Assembly (NCBI GenBank): GCA_946894095.1
Contig: OX335652.1
Coordinates: 6,099,001 to 6,163,000 of the forward strand
Source of the DNA: Incurvaria masculella
Lineage: Eukaryota > Arthropoda > Insecta > Lepidoptera > Incurvariidae
Reading direction: 5' to 3'
DNA: 64,000 bases
Under the pieces are notes generated by a model. That model did not search any database, had not been told where the DNA came from, and was given only the letters and a program-made list of their open reading frames with translations. The position numbers were made by a program, and so were the translations under genes. Shown here piece by piece: positions 45,894-58,142 of this stretch. How positions within the stretch are numbered: the stretch's first letter is position 1; every line of letters starts with the position of its first letter.

Positions 45894-48532
45894 GTTATTC
45901 ACGTTTTTTTCTCAACCTCACATTTTCTTTTTATTACCAAAGAGCCCAGATATTGGTAAAGACGCCATTTAGCTACGGCAACTCGTGCAAACAATATCCC
46001 ATGTTTGAGTGCCCCTCTTGAGAGATTTGCTAAATCCAATGCACAAACTTCAACATTGATGTAGTGTTTGTGCGAAAAGATCCACTCAGGGCCTCTCCCT
46101 AGCCCGGAGCGGCCAGTGCCGACAGTGACTGATCATTCATTTACTTTGTGTTTACGAGCACAAGGATTTACTCGCCAGAACAACTTCATGAGGCGATCGT
46201 GTCGCTATGTACTAGGTGCCTGACTTTGGTCGTATTGCGGACTTTGGGAATAAAATTCATCTCGTTGGTATATGGTGTGTCATTAATTATAGAAAACGAT
46301 GTTAAAATAAGACTTGTTAAGACTTTTAGAGCATTCAGAAATATCATTCAGGCCATTAGAAACATTTTTGGATTGTTGGACATACAAAATTGTCCACATA
46401 TGGGGATATAGGCTATTTAATCAGCCTTACATATGTTTATGTGGATATTAAGGAGTAGGATGGTCGTATTATTGACCAAAATAGACAAACAAATTGCAAT
46501 ACACAAACAATACACGAAATTGCCACGTATTGAGACATACTTGAATCGATGCGCTTTTATGGGCTAAAAACTAAAAATCGTCAGTGCACGTGCCCAAAAT
46601 ACTGTATTTACTGTTTGTAACGGGCGCCGCCACCATGTTTTAGCTGCGTTTGGCCATTTCTTTATAAGTATTTTTTAATTTAGATGGAAACATATCCCAC
46701 TAGATCATTCATACATTATTCATCTACCATGTGGCTACCTCAAAATACAAAAAAATCAAACTGGAGTCCTGAGACCTTGGTAGCTTAGACGAGAAGCACA
46801 TTGGCTATCGCCATTGAGCCAGACAGATAAAACAAATGAAATACTTTCAAAGAGCAAGTAGGAAGCAAAATGGCGGATGCGCCCATTCTTAATTTGAATG
46901 ATTGAATGTTGTGTAAGTGCGTTATGCCTCATATTCTGTCAAATCAAATTGCCGGAATACCTGTATAGTATATAATGTTATGAATCATATATTATGTACG
47001 TTTAATACGTTACCTCTTATAGCAAGTACGTATAACACTTATCTTTTTTTAATGTCATTCTAAACTCTCAAACTGACAGGCTTTTTCAGTGATCAGTGGT
47101 TTATTTGTGGAACTCAAGAGTATTTAATAATATTTAGTCATTTAGTTGAATAATGTCGATACCGTTTGTTTATTTATTTTCTCACATTAATTAAAAGCAC
47201 TTGAGGTATGTTGGCCCTTATAGCGAACCACTTATTATTAAGTTTGGTGGTAACTGCACGACAAACTTGTCTTCTTGTCACAACAAGTTGCAGCAAGTTT
47301 GTTGAGTCGGACAACGGAAAGTTAGTGCTTTAGCACTGTAAGACGAAGGACTCTTACATTAAGTGATGTTTCTCTACTACGCTAATGGTCACGATTTTTT
47401 CTTCATGATTGGACTATTAAAATGTCTGCTTGCAATGATGCTGCTGATCGGTGGTTAGGCGTTCAAAAAAACTAGATTGTTTAGCAATATCTTAAATTAA
47501 AATTATGTTTTATTTATATTTTTGTTTCTCTTCTTTTTCTGCTGATAATGTTTCGATTCTTTCTTGGCACTTTTAAACTAATACCCCATTTCACGAATAA
47601 GTAATGACTCTTTACCAAAAGGTCAACCAGGTTTGAATTTTGTATCATTATACCCTAACAAATATATAAGTTTACTTCAGCTATTTTTGGTTTCTCGTGG
47701 GCCATCTCTCTTCCTTGGCTAATGCATCAGGTCTAAACTAAACAGCTTTAAGGTTATCTATCTCCTTTCCTACTAGAGGTGCCTGTAAGCCAAAATCAAC
47801 CAACATTGACTACGTTTTTTTATTTAATGAGGTAGGTTCCGGCCCAGCAAACAGCCGACCACAGCTCCGTGGTTCTTCACGAATTCCGGTAATATTAAAT
47901 TTTCGGACAATATTAGTTTTGTAAATGGTCATGTTCGATTGCGGTGCATGAGAGAAGAGCTTTGTTCTGGTAACTATACATGTAAAGAGGGATTTAGTAA
48001 AATAAGGTGCAACTTGGTAGTGCTACCCCATTTGTTGGTTGGAAAATGAAAATTTCTTAGAAAATGTTGCATCCTCACTATTAATTTAAAATTATACACT
48101 TTTCTAAGCATGTTCTAGTATTTAAAAGATTAAGTTAGACAGTCGTATTCAGAGTGAACCTGTCAAAACCTAGCACCGAACTACTCCCACTCTGAATACG
48201 ACAGAGAGTGTTTTATTCATGTTTTTGGAATCCGAACATCAATAGAAAAAATAATTCATCATTCAAATTGATGGTAGACTTAGATAGTTCCAGACTTATT
48301 TCTTTGAGTTTAATCAAAGTTAAAGCCACCTTTCAGTTGATAGAAGTTATGGCTCTTTAGCCATCAGGGTTTATTGAGGCTGAATAAAAGATTGTTAAAA
48401 CAATTATGATGAGTACTCAGTTAATGAATTTTAAACTGCGGAAAGGTTCCCGGAAATACAAACAATACAAGATTCTCAAACAGTATCGTTTTTTTGTTAA
48501 CCAAATATTTAAAACATAAAAAAATGAGTCCA
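45894..48532. other. No gene recognised; one 15-bp hairpin
   Basis: The 87-codon frame at 46148-46411 has no domain. A perfect 15-bp stem (GTCGTATTCAGAGTG) lies at 48142-48156 and 48188-48202. Confidence 0.4.
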
Positions 48533-48750
48533 TTTTTAGGGAGCCATACCCAAAGGGTGCCAGCTGAAACCTATTACTAAGCCTCCGGTGTCCCTCCGTC
48601 CGTACATCCGTCCGTCCTTCTGTCACTGGGCTGTATATGATGAACCGTAATAATAAGGCAGCTGAAATTTTCACAGATTGTGTATTTATTTTGCCGCTAT
48701 AATAAAATAAAAAGATAAAACGATGATAAAAATTAAAGGGTTAACGTGTT
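48533..48750 (+). repeat. GGTTCCGTACC foldback repeat, copy 11 (5' part, host of a nested copy)
   Basis: A diverged copy (GGGAGCCATACCCAAAGGGT start) running to TTAACGTGTTTTT, where copy 12 begins. Its remaining 3' part is found at 49062-49131. Confidence 0.9.
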
Positions 48751-49061
48751 TTTAGGGTTTCGTACCCAAAGGGTGAAAACGGAACCCTATTACTAAGCCT
48801 CCGCTGTCCGTCCGTCCGTCCGTCCGTCCGTCTGTACATCTGTCACAGGGCTGTATCTCAGTAACCGTAACAGATAGACAGCTGAAATTTTCACAGAGTG
48901 TGTATTTATTTTGCCGCTATAACAACAAATAGGTAAGATTTAGAAATAATTAAAATTAAAGGGGGTCCCCATACAAAAAACGTGATTTTTTTGTATACAT
49001 TTTTTTACGATGGTACGGAACCCTTCTTGTGCGAGTCCGACTCGCACTTGGCCGGTTTTTT
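48751..49061 (+). repeat. GGTTCCGTACC foldback repeat, copy 12 (nested in copy 11)
   Basis: Full-length, close to the family consensus: hairpin with one change, long (GTCC)n, GTGTGTATTTATTTTGCCGC block and perfect 3' palindrome GTGCGAGTCCGACTCGCAC. It sits in a T-run of copy 11. Confidence 0.95.
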
Positions 49062-49131
49062 ATGTTGAGTCTTGTACTATGTTACGGAACCCTTCGTGTG
49101 AGAGTCCGACTCGCACTTTCCTGGTTTTTTT
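49062..49131 (+). repeat. GGTTCCGTACC foldback repeat, copy 11 (3' part)
   Basis: It resumes with TTGAGTCTTGTACTATG, GTTACGGAACCCTTCGTGTG and a mutated palindrome, ending CTGGTTTTTTT. It continues the sequence expected after 48750. Confidence 0.9.
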
Positions 49132-49260
49132 CGACGGCGAGTATAATGATTTGTAAATTTTAAAAGCTTTATTATCCGCTGCAGGCTAAATCATTAAAAA
49201 AATAAAACAAATAAAATTCAAGAACTTTGGTGTTCGAAACTATTTCGTTTATTTCATTTA

Positions 49261-49465
49261 GGGCCGATTGTTCAATTCCCAGATAGTACTTATCGGACTG
49301 ATAGTACAAATTCCCATTTGTCAAAAAAGACATTGCCGGAGAATTTTATTTTCTCTCAAAATTATCTGACTATAATTTTACTAATAAACATATTGACTTG
49401 CGATATCGGATGGATAAGCACATGCGTAAATCTGGCTTTTTATCAGACTATTGAAAAATCAGCTA
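49261..49465. mobile_element. MITE, GGGCC...inverted repeats, copy 2
   Basis: It begins GGGCCGATTGTTCAATTCCC, ends TTGAAAAATCAGCTA and is flanked by TTA at 49258-49260 and 49466-49468. The interior matches 21819-22050 (ATAGTACTTATCGGACTGAT, ACTATAATTTTACTAATAAA). Confidence 0.8.
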
Positions 49466-49468
49466 TTA

Positions 49469-49889
49469 ATGTAGGTTTAAAATGTTGGTAAGTCATCGCT
49501 AGATCGTATAAGCATGAACCACAAGATTTCTAGAATTAGATTGTATTCAGGTTGTCAGATTTTTGTTGCTTCTTACTTAACACATTTTATAATTGTAGCA
49601 AACAACTTTTAATCTATTATTTCGGAGATTGGCCCTTTCTTCAATTCATGTGTCCTTACTTCACAGTCGATTATTTAGATTATAAAAGTTTAATTCAATG
49701 AAAATAAAATGAAATCTAAGGGTATACCTACTTAAACTATTTTGGATTTAACTTGGTACTCCGTTACTTTAGCCTCAACCTTTAAGAGGATCAAAGTTAG
49801 TTCCTGAGAAGTGTTTCTAAGTTTTGGGTGAGATGTGTTTGTACTTTCGTTTAACACCTCCCTAACACGCATCAGATACAATCAAATAG
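49469..49889. other. No gene recognised
   Basis: AT-rich spacer between a MITE and a foldback copy. Confidence 0.4.
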
Positions 49890-50177
49890 AAAAAAGCGGT
49901 CAAGTGTGAGTCAGACTCGCACACGAAGGGTTCCGTACCAACGTACATGATTTAACACCAAACATAATATTTTTTTGTATCTTATGTTTTATTATATTTT
50001 GGTTTTACCTATTTGTGGTTATAGCGGCAAAATAAATACACACTCTGTGAAAATTTCTGCTGCCTACCTATTACGGTTCATGAGATACATCCCTGTGACA
50101 GACGGACGGACGGACGGACAGCGGAGGCTTGGTAATAGGATTCCGTTTTCACCCTTTGGGTACGGAACCCTAAAAAA
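49890..50177 (-). repeat. GGTTCCGTACC foldback repeat, copy 13
   Basis: Minus copy, full length, with GTGTGAGTCAGACTCGCAC at the palindrome end and (GTCC)n at 50101-50120 on the opposite strand. It ends 17 bp from the LINE tail. Confidence 0.93.
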
Positions 50178-50457
50178 GGAATTAAGAAAATGAGTATTTT
50201 ATTTTTATTTTATTTTATTTGGGAAATCAACAGCTTACATATCTAGCACAATTTTTAAAAATTAAAATTACCTTAAACTAAAGCCAATTACAGATTTCCT
50301 CTAATTACCTTTACAATTTTGTAGATTAATATAAGTAAGTAGGTAGTATAAAATGCGTGAAAAGAGAAAAAAGGAGAACAAGTGAAAATACATTGTAGTA
50401 TACATTACATTACATTACCTGCGCATGTTTGTGTAGGTAGGGTGAGTTACAAAAGTG

Positions 50458-50545
50458 TACGAGGGTGTGTGGGTGTGTGTGTGGGTGTGCGAGGGTGAGA
50501 GGGTTTGTGAGAGAGGATGAGGGTGAGAGCGTGTGAGGGTGTGTA
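50458..50545. repeat. GTGTGGGTGTGTG / GAGGGTGAGAG low-complexity tract in LINE 3' UTR
   Basis: G/T- and G/A-rich short repeats on the plus strand; the minus frame at 50410-50598 (histidine, proline and threonine rich) is its translation. Confidence 0.7.
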
Positions 50546-50633
50546 TATTTGTATATATATTTATATACTTGCGTTGGAGTGATAGGGTTTGCTTGCAAGT
50601 GATTGTTTATAAATGAGTTGTCAATTAGTTGTA

Positions 50634-53479
50634 TTACTCTTGTCTTTGCAATAGTAAGTGTTTTTTAATCATATTTTTAAAATTGCGTTTTGTGGTTGAA
50701 AAAAGATCTGCATTACTAAAACTACTGTTATAGGTATTAACGAGTCGTGAAAGAACAGAATTTTGGGCGTAGTTTGTGCGGTGTAGTTGAGTATGAAATA
50801 TATGAGTGTGTCGTGTGCGGCGGATTGGTACATTATAGGTGATTTCACCAACGAGCTCGGGACAATCTATTCGACTATTTACCAAATCAAAGAGGAACGA
50901 CATGTCTAGTAAAATCCGGCGCTCTTAAGTGTTAAGAAGTTATGATGATTACATCTATCTAAGTAGGAATGTAACTTATGCTTTGATTTAAAATTAACGT
51001 ATTTCATAAATTTTGACTGGATCCGTTCAATTTGAGCTTTGTGAGTTAGGTATTGAGGAGACCATATGCATGACCCATATTCTAGTACACTTCGAACATA
51101 GGCATAAAACAATGTTTTGAAACAATCAATATTTTTAAAGGGTTTTCCTACGCGCATAATAAAACCAAGATTTTTATACGCCTTGTCGGTAATAGCATCT
51201 AAATTTTCAGAAAAAAGTAGTTTTTCGTCTAATATTACACCTAGGTCACGAACTGAAGCTACTTTATTTATTGGAGCATTGTTCATTGCATATTTAAAAA
51301 TTATTGGCTTCACACTGCGGGTAAACGATATCTGTAGACATTTATCGGCATTAACATTAATTCTGTTAAGTTTATAATATTTAGAAAGCAGGATCAAATC
51401 AGATTGAAGGTTCTCGCAATCGGTATATTCGTTAATTACTTTTATTACCTTTTTGTCATCGGCATACATTAAATGTCTTGAGTGAGTAATGAAATTGCCT
51501 ATGTCAAAAAGGTAGGCATTGTAAAACAGCGGCTCCAGTAGCGAGCCCTGGGGTACACCTGAAGGTATACTTATAAAATCTGATCTGAAACCACCCATTA
51601 CGACTGCCTGCGATCTGTTTGAAAGATATGACTCTATCCATCTTAATAAATCCCCATGAATCCCCAAGTATTTGAGTTTGATGGTCAGGATGGTGTGGTC
51701 CACACGATCAAAAGCTTTTTCAAAATCAGTGTAGATCACATCAACCTGACCACCCCCTTCTATGTTTTTTGTGATGTAATGGGTTAGTTGTGCGAGGTTT
51801 GTGGTAGTGGATCTCCCTTTTAAGAACCCATGCTGAGCATGAGATATACCAGCGGATATTGTTGGATAGATTACATTAAATACAATTTTCTCCAATAATT
51901 TACTAAAGATATTAAGTATCGAAATTCCCCTGTAATTCTCTATTCTAGTTTTAATACCTTTTTTATGTATAGGAATGATGTGTGCTTCCTTCCATTTCCT
52001 AGGGAATATGCCTTCACTAATAAACCTATTAAAAATTATAGATAGTGGATAGGCAAGCGAATAAGCGCAGTTTTTTATAAAAATTGACGAAATTTTATCG
52101 CTACCAGGTCCTTTGTTGGTATCGATTTTACATAATAAAATAAGAATAGTGTCCATGTCAATATTAATTGTATGTATATGATTAACAATATTGTTTGTAT
52201 CTGGAAATTGTTGCATATTACTAGTATAGTCGCATAATGGTTCCTGAAACATTCTTTTAAAAAAATCGTTAAAACCGTCGCAAATTCGTTTAGAGTCCGT
52301 GAGTTTTTCTTGACCGACAGTAAAAGATTGCGGGTAATGCGATTTACGTTTTTTTGATTTGATGTAAGACCATATCCTTTTAGGGTTCGATTTAATAGAA
52401 TCTTGGATTAAACCTATGTAGTTGTTATAGCATGTCTGTTGCATTTTGTGTTGCCTGTCACGCAAAAGGTCAAACTCGTCGTAATCGCGGGGGTTGCGAA
52501 ACTGTTTCCAGCGGCGATGTGCCCTTGATTTTTGCTTAATTATTTTAATTAAGGACTTTGTGTACCATATAGGATAGGTATTATTAAGAAATTTCTTTTT
52601 TTGTGGGATGTGATTTTTAATGCTTTCATTTATAGTTTCATAAAATGATTGTACTGCCTCATCCACGGTGCCGGAATATAAAATGTCGCTCCAGTTAATA
52701 CTATCAAGGTAAGTCCTAATACCATGATAATCTCCTTTCATAAAATTGTAAGTGTTAGTACAAGTTTCGACTAGTGGAGCGACAAGTAAATCAGTTGCGT
52801 CTATTGTAAATGATGGGTGGAAGGCATCTTCCTTAATAAGTGCAGAGGTGCACCTTAAAATTTCTATTGAAAAATTACAAAAAACGAAGTCCAAAGTGTG
52901 ATCGCAAGAATTTTTCAAGGTATTAAATTGAGACAATCCCATTAGGCCTAATTTTTCTACTAAATTTAATCCGGCACTTTGAACCTCTGACGGGCCACGA
53001 TTTAAGTGAATAGGTTGTTCGGACGTCCAAATGATATTGGGTAAGTTAAAGTCGCCAATTATTATGACATTGTCGTCACCATTTGTGAAATTAGAAGCCG
53101 AATCTAGTATTCGATCTATTTCAGAAGGTATGCGTGCGGCCGGCTGTGGCGGGACATAGACGGCGGCAAGGTGGAGTGGGCGGCGGTGGAGGGACTGAGC
53201 GCACGCGCCGGAATCGTTATCCAAATCATCTCGGTGGGAGCGCGCGAACCTTGTGTGCTGACTTCGGCGCCAAGCGATCACTTTACGCACTGTCGCTATC
53301 TTGTCGCGATCACATCGAAATAATTCATAGCGCGCATCACATACCTCTGTATCCAAAATGCCAGGACATAACCAGGTCTCTGTAATTACAATTATATCGT
53401 ATTCATGATTAAGTATGGCTAAATTTAGGTCTTGCAATTTGGTACGAAGACCTCTGACATTTTGATAGTAAATATGCAA
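50634..53479 (-). pseudogene. LINE ORF2 (endonuclease plus reverse transcriptase), frameshifted
   Basis: The main frame (50906-53479) gives 857 codons. It begins at TTG, not ATG; the frame stays open back to a TAG at 53534-53536. An APE-type endonuclease shows NVRGL (7-11), ITETWL (32-37), GDFNLPN (142-148) and SCDHTLDFVF (191-200). Residues about 57-101 look out of frame: another frame encodes EMIWITI where the family has a similar motif, so two compensating indels are likely. The RT shows NYRGISIL (515-522), QHGFLKGRST (549-558), DFEKAFD (585-591), GVPQGS (641-646) and catalytic YADD (672-675). The frame stops at 50906, but the next frame over (50634-50903) continues LDMSFLFDLVNSRIDCPEL and RTNYAQNSVLSRLVNTYNS, the expected C-terminus, so a frameshift lies near 50910. 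This copy is inactive. Confidence 0.93.
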
Positions 53480-54154
53480 TTTTAATTCATCCAGTGTTGT
53501 AATGAGGGAATAATCTAAAATAATAAGCAGAGTCTAAATAATACTTTTAAAATATGCTTCCAAGGTAGAAAGTTATATTGCGTATAATAATAAACATAGT
53601 ATGTAATTAAGTGTACGCCAACAGTAATATTATTCAAGTCTTTCACGTGAGATGATAAAACTAGTACGTTTGCATTCACAACTTAACTTAGTTATATTAG
53701 CGGGTATGAATGATAACATGATTTTATGGTAGTGGTAATAGAATATGTGTTGGGGTGTGTGTATGTGTGTGTAAGTCAGTAGACAGTGTTGAGTTTTGGT
53801 TTTAATATTTGGATTGTTTCTTTTTCGTGTCGAGTGATGAATAAACTTATATTGTATATTCGGTTGTGTATGGATGTAAAATTGTGAGCAGAGTGTGTGC
53901 GCAGGTAGGTATACAGTTTCACTGATATTTTTAAACTTATGCAGCTACAACAAGCTCGTGGCAAGCAGTTTCACCAAATTGTGACATGTATGGTGTACCT
54001 GAAGACATGTATGGTGTATTAAGATGTATAGTAAAATGGGGTCAGTTGAAAGGCAACTGCTGGGGATTGTTAACTTGGACATCGAAAACGTCCAAACCAT
54101 AAGTAAATATACTTTTTAGTACTAAGCAGGTACGTCGCTTATTCTAAGGAATTT

Positions 54155-54235
54155 GATATGTATGTATGTATAATCTACCTTGAAGCAAGGACACATTAAT
54201 TGAAGAAAGAGCCTAGTACAAAGAACTTTTTTAAG
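54155..54235. repeat. Dispersed repeat shared with 6916-6995
   Basis: It shares GAAGCAAGGACACATTAATT and an AAGAAAGA...AAAGAAC continuation with the first site. Confidence 0.6.
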
Positions 54236-54625
54236 AATATACTGCAAGTAAGAAAGAATATATACCAGTAAAACATACCGTTCGCGGGTATTGCGTCTAC
54301 CAATTTCGCCACCGGCTGTAAACCCATAATTTGGAATTTTCCTACAGTCCCTCCTCCCGTAATGAATGGCTCCTACTAACACAGTTTACACACAACAAAT
54401 TATACCTACATACATATATTTTATGTATATGTAGATGTACATTTTGTATATTCTGATTTTCACCAGAATTTCGAATCTTCACTAGATTGAAGACAAAGGC
54501 ACGTCATGACCTAACAGAAAGCTGTATATTTTGGAAAATTTTTTTAGGAGCGCGCATGAAACATCAACTACTGATATTATGACACAAAAAGGTATAATAG
54601 CAGACGCAATGGAGTTTTAATGAAT

Positions 54626-54649
54626 AGTTTCAGTTTCAGTTTCAGTTTC
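54626..54649. repeat. (AGTTTC)4 hexanucleotide repeat
   Basis: Four perfect AGTTTC units followed by TTTATTTCCTCC, possibly the 3' tail of a minus-strand retroelement. Confidence 0.8.
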
Positions 54650-55399
54650 TTTATTTCCTCCATTAGATGTATATTACACACTCGGATTCGTCATTTTTTT
54701 TTCTGTCGGTTCGATTACTTCTGGCGAAGAAGAGCCGACAAGAAACTTCGTCAGGTTGGTCATTGACCAATCGACCAATAATAAAACAATCTTATATTAA
54801 TCTGATGGTTTTGGACAACATTCAGTAAAAGTGAATATTTTTTAGCGACGATTATCTGAGCTTCAGACCTAGAGCGAGGTATCTAATGTGACAGATGACA
54901 AATAGACGAGTGAATTAAGTGAACACGTACGTTAGGTCGATCTTCTTAGTATTGATTTTAAAGCTTTAAATGAACATATTGTTATCCGACACTGATATTC
55001 AAAGGCGTTTTGTAAATAAAAATTACATATATTTAAACCAAGTTTTAAACAAAAATATTCTGAGTTTAGTTATTTTTTTTTCTTTGGAATGCTTGTAATT
55101 TATGGTTCGGAACCCGTACAGCTTCCATTTCATATTTCATATTTCACCCGCGGCGCCACGCCAAAGTGCAACCGTATTTTTCCTCGAAGCAGTACCTAAA
55201 AAATATCAGTGTCTTAGTTCCGCGCTATACTTTCTATAGTTACTGAAATTATCGTAAATTCGTTCAAAAATGCCATAAATTGACACACACGCGATTTTAC
55301 CCATTCATTAATAACAAGCGTAACAATAGAAAATTTAAAGCATAAATTTACCAGCAATCGAGTCGATCATAATAACCTGTTTAAAATTGTGTCATCATG

Positions 55400-55419
55400 C
55401 CCCCCCCCCCCCCCCCCCC
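55400..55419. repeat. Poly(C) run of 20
   Basis: Twenty consecutive C bases. Such runs are prone to length error in sequencing and can form i-motif or G-quadruplex structures. Confidence 0.9.
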
Positions 55420-55861
55420 AGAGCGTACTGCAACAAGAATTAATTAATGATTTTGAAGCGAAATTTAGTCGATGAACGGTAATGGTTTCGTTGAGAAATG
55501 ACAGCAGTCATAGACAGCTCGACTCAACTGTCAAAAGCTGCTGTTGAATAAACATCTCCTACTATGTATACAACTTTGCAAACTAATGTTAATTTGCAGA
55601 GAGATGTGACAGAATCAAAGTTGAAACAATAATATTTTTGTTTGGCTGAAATACTACTTTTAAATAGCCTAGGGAAATGATTCTTTATTAGAAAATGAAT
55701 TTTTTTTCATTACTGATTAATAATTTGGATAATAGAACACCATGCGGTACTATCATAGGATACTTCGCTCGCTTCTTCAATAGAGGATTATTTTCTTTAC
55801 ACATGGTATTCGGTTACGGGTGCTGCGAATCTGACCTTTACGAAGCCCATTATCTACGATT

Positions 55862-56145
55862 CTGGCCATTCGTTTGGGAAATCGCGAAAATTTTTTCATT
55901 GCGTTTCGACCACCTTTTCATTCCTCCTAGAGATATAACCCTCTAGTAATGGTCGCAACCTAGAGTTTTTACAATGATTCCAAACCATCCATGGAACAAC
56001 TCGCATTCTTAACGAAATGCACTTATCCAGCTCAGAAAAAGAATGAAAGCGGTGCAGGAACGAGGCCGGGCTTTGAACCTATGACCTCTGGCATGGAAGG
56101 CAAGTCCACACGCCTCTGAACTACGTGCTGCTCGATCGTCACCAC
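55862..56145 (-). repeat. tRNA-derived SINE, head and body
   Basis: Minus orientation: TCGACCACCTTTTCATTCCT, ACTCGCATTCTTAACGAAAT, then the head with CTTTGAACCTATGACCTCTG (box B region) and CACGCCTCTGAACTACG (box A region). The 3' end is too diverged to delimit. Confidence 0.8.
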
Positions 56146-57408
56146 CATTGCTGTATTTGTACTTTTGGTTTATAATAATGGTTAATTCTAAGATATGCGA
56201 AGTTAAAAAGTGTTGTATTCGGTACTATGTTTGTATTATGCTAACTAGGGTCTCTTGAATTTGATGTGTAGACAAAATTGATAAGTCAGGGCTCTGGAAT
56301 AAGCTATAAAGTATTTATTTGCTCTCGAACCACAGAAGGGAGTGTCGTCAAAAGTTTACGGCGGGCGACGCGAAACTTCCCTGAGGGATAAGTCGTCAGC
56401 TTCATACATCTCTAGACAATTTTGAGATCAAATGGTTCATCAATTTTATTATGAATAACGTGGACCGGAAAACTTATTATAACCCGCCGCGGTAAAAGTG
56501 AGGTTTGACGGACCCGAACAGTTTGAAACATGTACATTTTGAAACACCCAAAGCGCTGTAGCTCGTGCAGTAGCTGCTAATAGAATTACAACTGATCCCT
56601 AGAGCCTACACTAAAAACATATTCTGTGAATCGAACTGTAATTCCAATAATTATCACCATCTTGCAAGTTTAAGATAGAGCTAACTAAGTAAAACGGTTA
56701 CTCTAACTGAGTGAAAACAGTTAGCCTTAAACAATTAATGCTACTGTTTCTTTTAATTGTTTTTTTTATCTGCGTGCGATAACTTTTTTCTCTTACTGTT
56801 CCCTAACTGTGTGAAAACTGTTTCTAGCTTAAGTATTTTTGCCATTCTTACTTACGTCTTATATTCAGTGAAAAGGTGCCGTCCAATATTTTAAAATTAC
56901 TGTTTCACTAATTTGTAGGCAGCCGTAATGTTCAGACAGTTAAGATAACCGTTTCAAAATCTTCTGATCCGTCACATGTGTTATTTTCACAAAGCAGTAC
57001 TATTCAATCGGTTAAAATAACTTTTTAAAACTAACTGTTTTGGCTTATTTATACATACTTATCTTAATACATTAATAGTAATAAGAAATTATTTACCATA
57101 AACGACAGAATTGTAACTGTGCTAAAAGAGTAAACAGTGGCACATTTTGATGTTCCAGGCGCCGCTCGGGTCAATTTAGTTGTGGAGGTTCCCGGTTTGG
57201 CAGAGCCCGGTAAATGTGATCAGAAACCTTCGCGCATGTCAACGGCCGGCTTATTTTATTTCTGCATCTTATTACCGGTATCAACTATACTATAAACCCT
57301 TGAAGTCCAGGTGACCCCGTATATTTAAAAAAAATAGCAATATCAGTCAAGTTGTCTATATTTTTGTTACCTGTCCTCCGACAGGTTAAATGATGAAATA
57401 TTTACCCC
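56146..57408. other. No gene recognised
   Basis: AT-rich. A recurring AACTGTTTx motif across 56690-57130 gives a faintly repetitive texture that I could not resolve into units. Confidence 0.35.
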
Positions 57409-57711
57409 TTTTTTAGGGTTCCGTACCCAAAGGGTGAAAACGGAACCCTATTACTAAGCCTCCGCTGTCCGTCCGTCCGTCCGTCTGTCCGTCTGTCACA
57501 GGGCTGTATCTCAGTAACCGTAACAGGTAGACAGCTGAAATTTTCACAGAGTGTTTATTTATTTTGCCGCTATAAAAACAAATAGGTAAGATTAAAAAAA
57601 TATTAAAATTAAAGGGGGCTCCCATACAAAAAACGTGATTTTTTTGTTTTATTTTTTACGATGGTACGGAACCCTTCGTGTGCGAGTCCGACTCGCACTT
57701 GGCCGGTTTTT
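57409..57711 (+). repeat. GGTTCCGTACC foldback repeat, copy 14
   Basis: Full-length copy with perfect nested hairpin and perfect 3' palindrome, flanked by T-runs; one of the least diverged copies here. Confidence 0.96.
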
Positions 57712-57845
57712 AATTAAGATAATCTATAATAAATTGCCGTCGTGACTTTATTAAATAGTTTCAGAATAAATTATAATTGTATTCGTATTTAATTATTCCT
57801 CAAGTATCTATAGACAAATAGGAAAATTACGGCTCACCAAACATG

Positions 57846-58142
57846 TTTTTAGCGTTCCGTACACAAAGGGTGCCAACGGAATCCTATTACTAAGCCTCCG
57901 CTGTCCGTCCGTCCGTCCGTCCATTTGTCTATATGTCTGTCACAAGGCTGTATCGCATGAATTGTAATAGGTAGGCAGCTGATTTTTTTACAGAGTGTGT
58001 ATTTTTTGCCGCTATAAGAGAAAATAGGTAAAATTTTAAAAATATAAAAATTGATGGGGATCCTTGAGATTAGATTTTTTTGTATTTAATCTTGTATGAT
58101 GGTACGGAACTCTTCATGTACACTCGCACTTGGCCCGTTTTT
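57846..58142 (+). repeat. GGTTCCGTACC foldback repeat, copy 15
   Basis: Diverged full-length copy (AGCGTTCCGTACACAAAGGG start, half of the 3' palindrome deleted). Same orientation as copy 14, 134 bp away. Confidence 0.92.

Larger units (their letters stand above)
50195..53536 (-). mobile_element. Jockey/CR1-group LINE, about 3.3 kb, 5' incomplete
   Basis: On the minus strand the order is endonuclease, reverse transcriptase, C-terminal region and a 3' UTR of about 440 bp, ending TGTTGATTTCCCAAATAAAA and an (AAATA)n-type tail at 50195-50220. The 3' UTR holds a G/T-rich repeat at 50458-50545. No ORF1 (gag-like) was found upstream of 53536, so the copy is probably 5'-truncated or its ORF1 is unrecognisable. 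Confidence 0.85.
53537..55861. other. No gene; simple repeats only
   Basis: It holds a GTGTGTGTATGTGTGTG tract near 53752-53772, the dispersed repeat at 54155-54235, (AGTTTC)4 at 54626-54649 and a poly(C) run at 55400-55419. No LINE ORF1 was recognised next to the LINE. Confidence 0.4.

Noticed and set aside
50410..50598. His/Pro/Thr-rich minus-strand frame
   Set aside because: Translation of the G/T-rich low-complexity tract in the LINE 3' UTR.
53134..53385. 83-codon plus-strand frame, GC-rich
   Set aside because: Antisense of the LINE endonuclease region.
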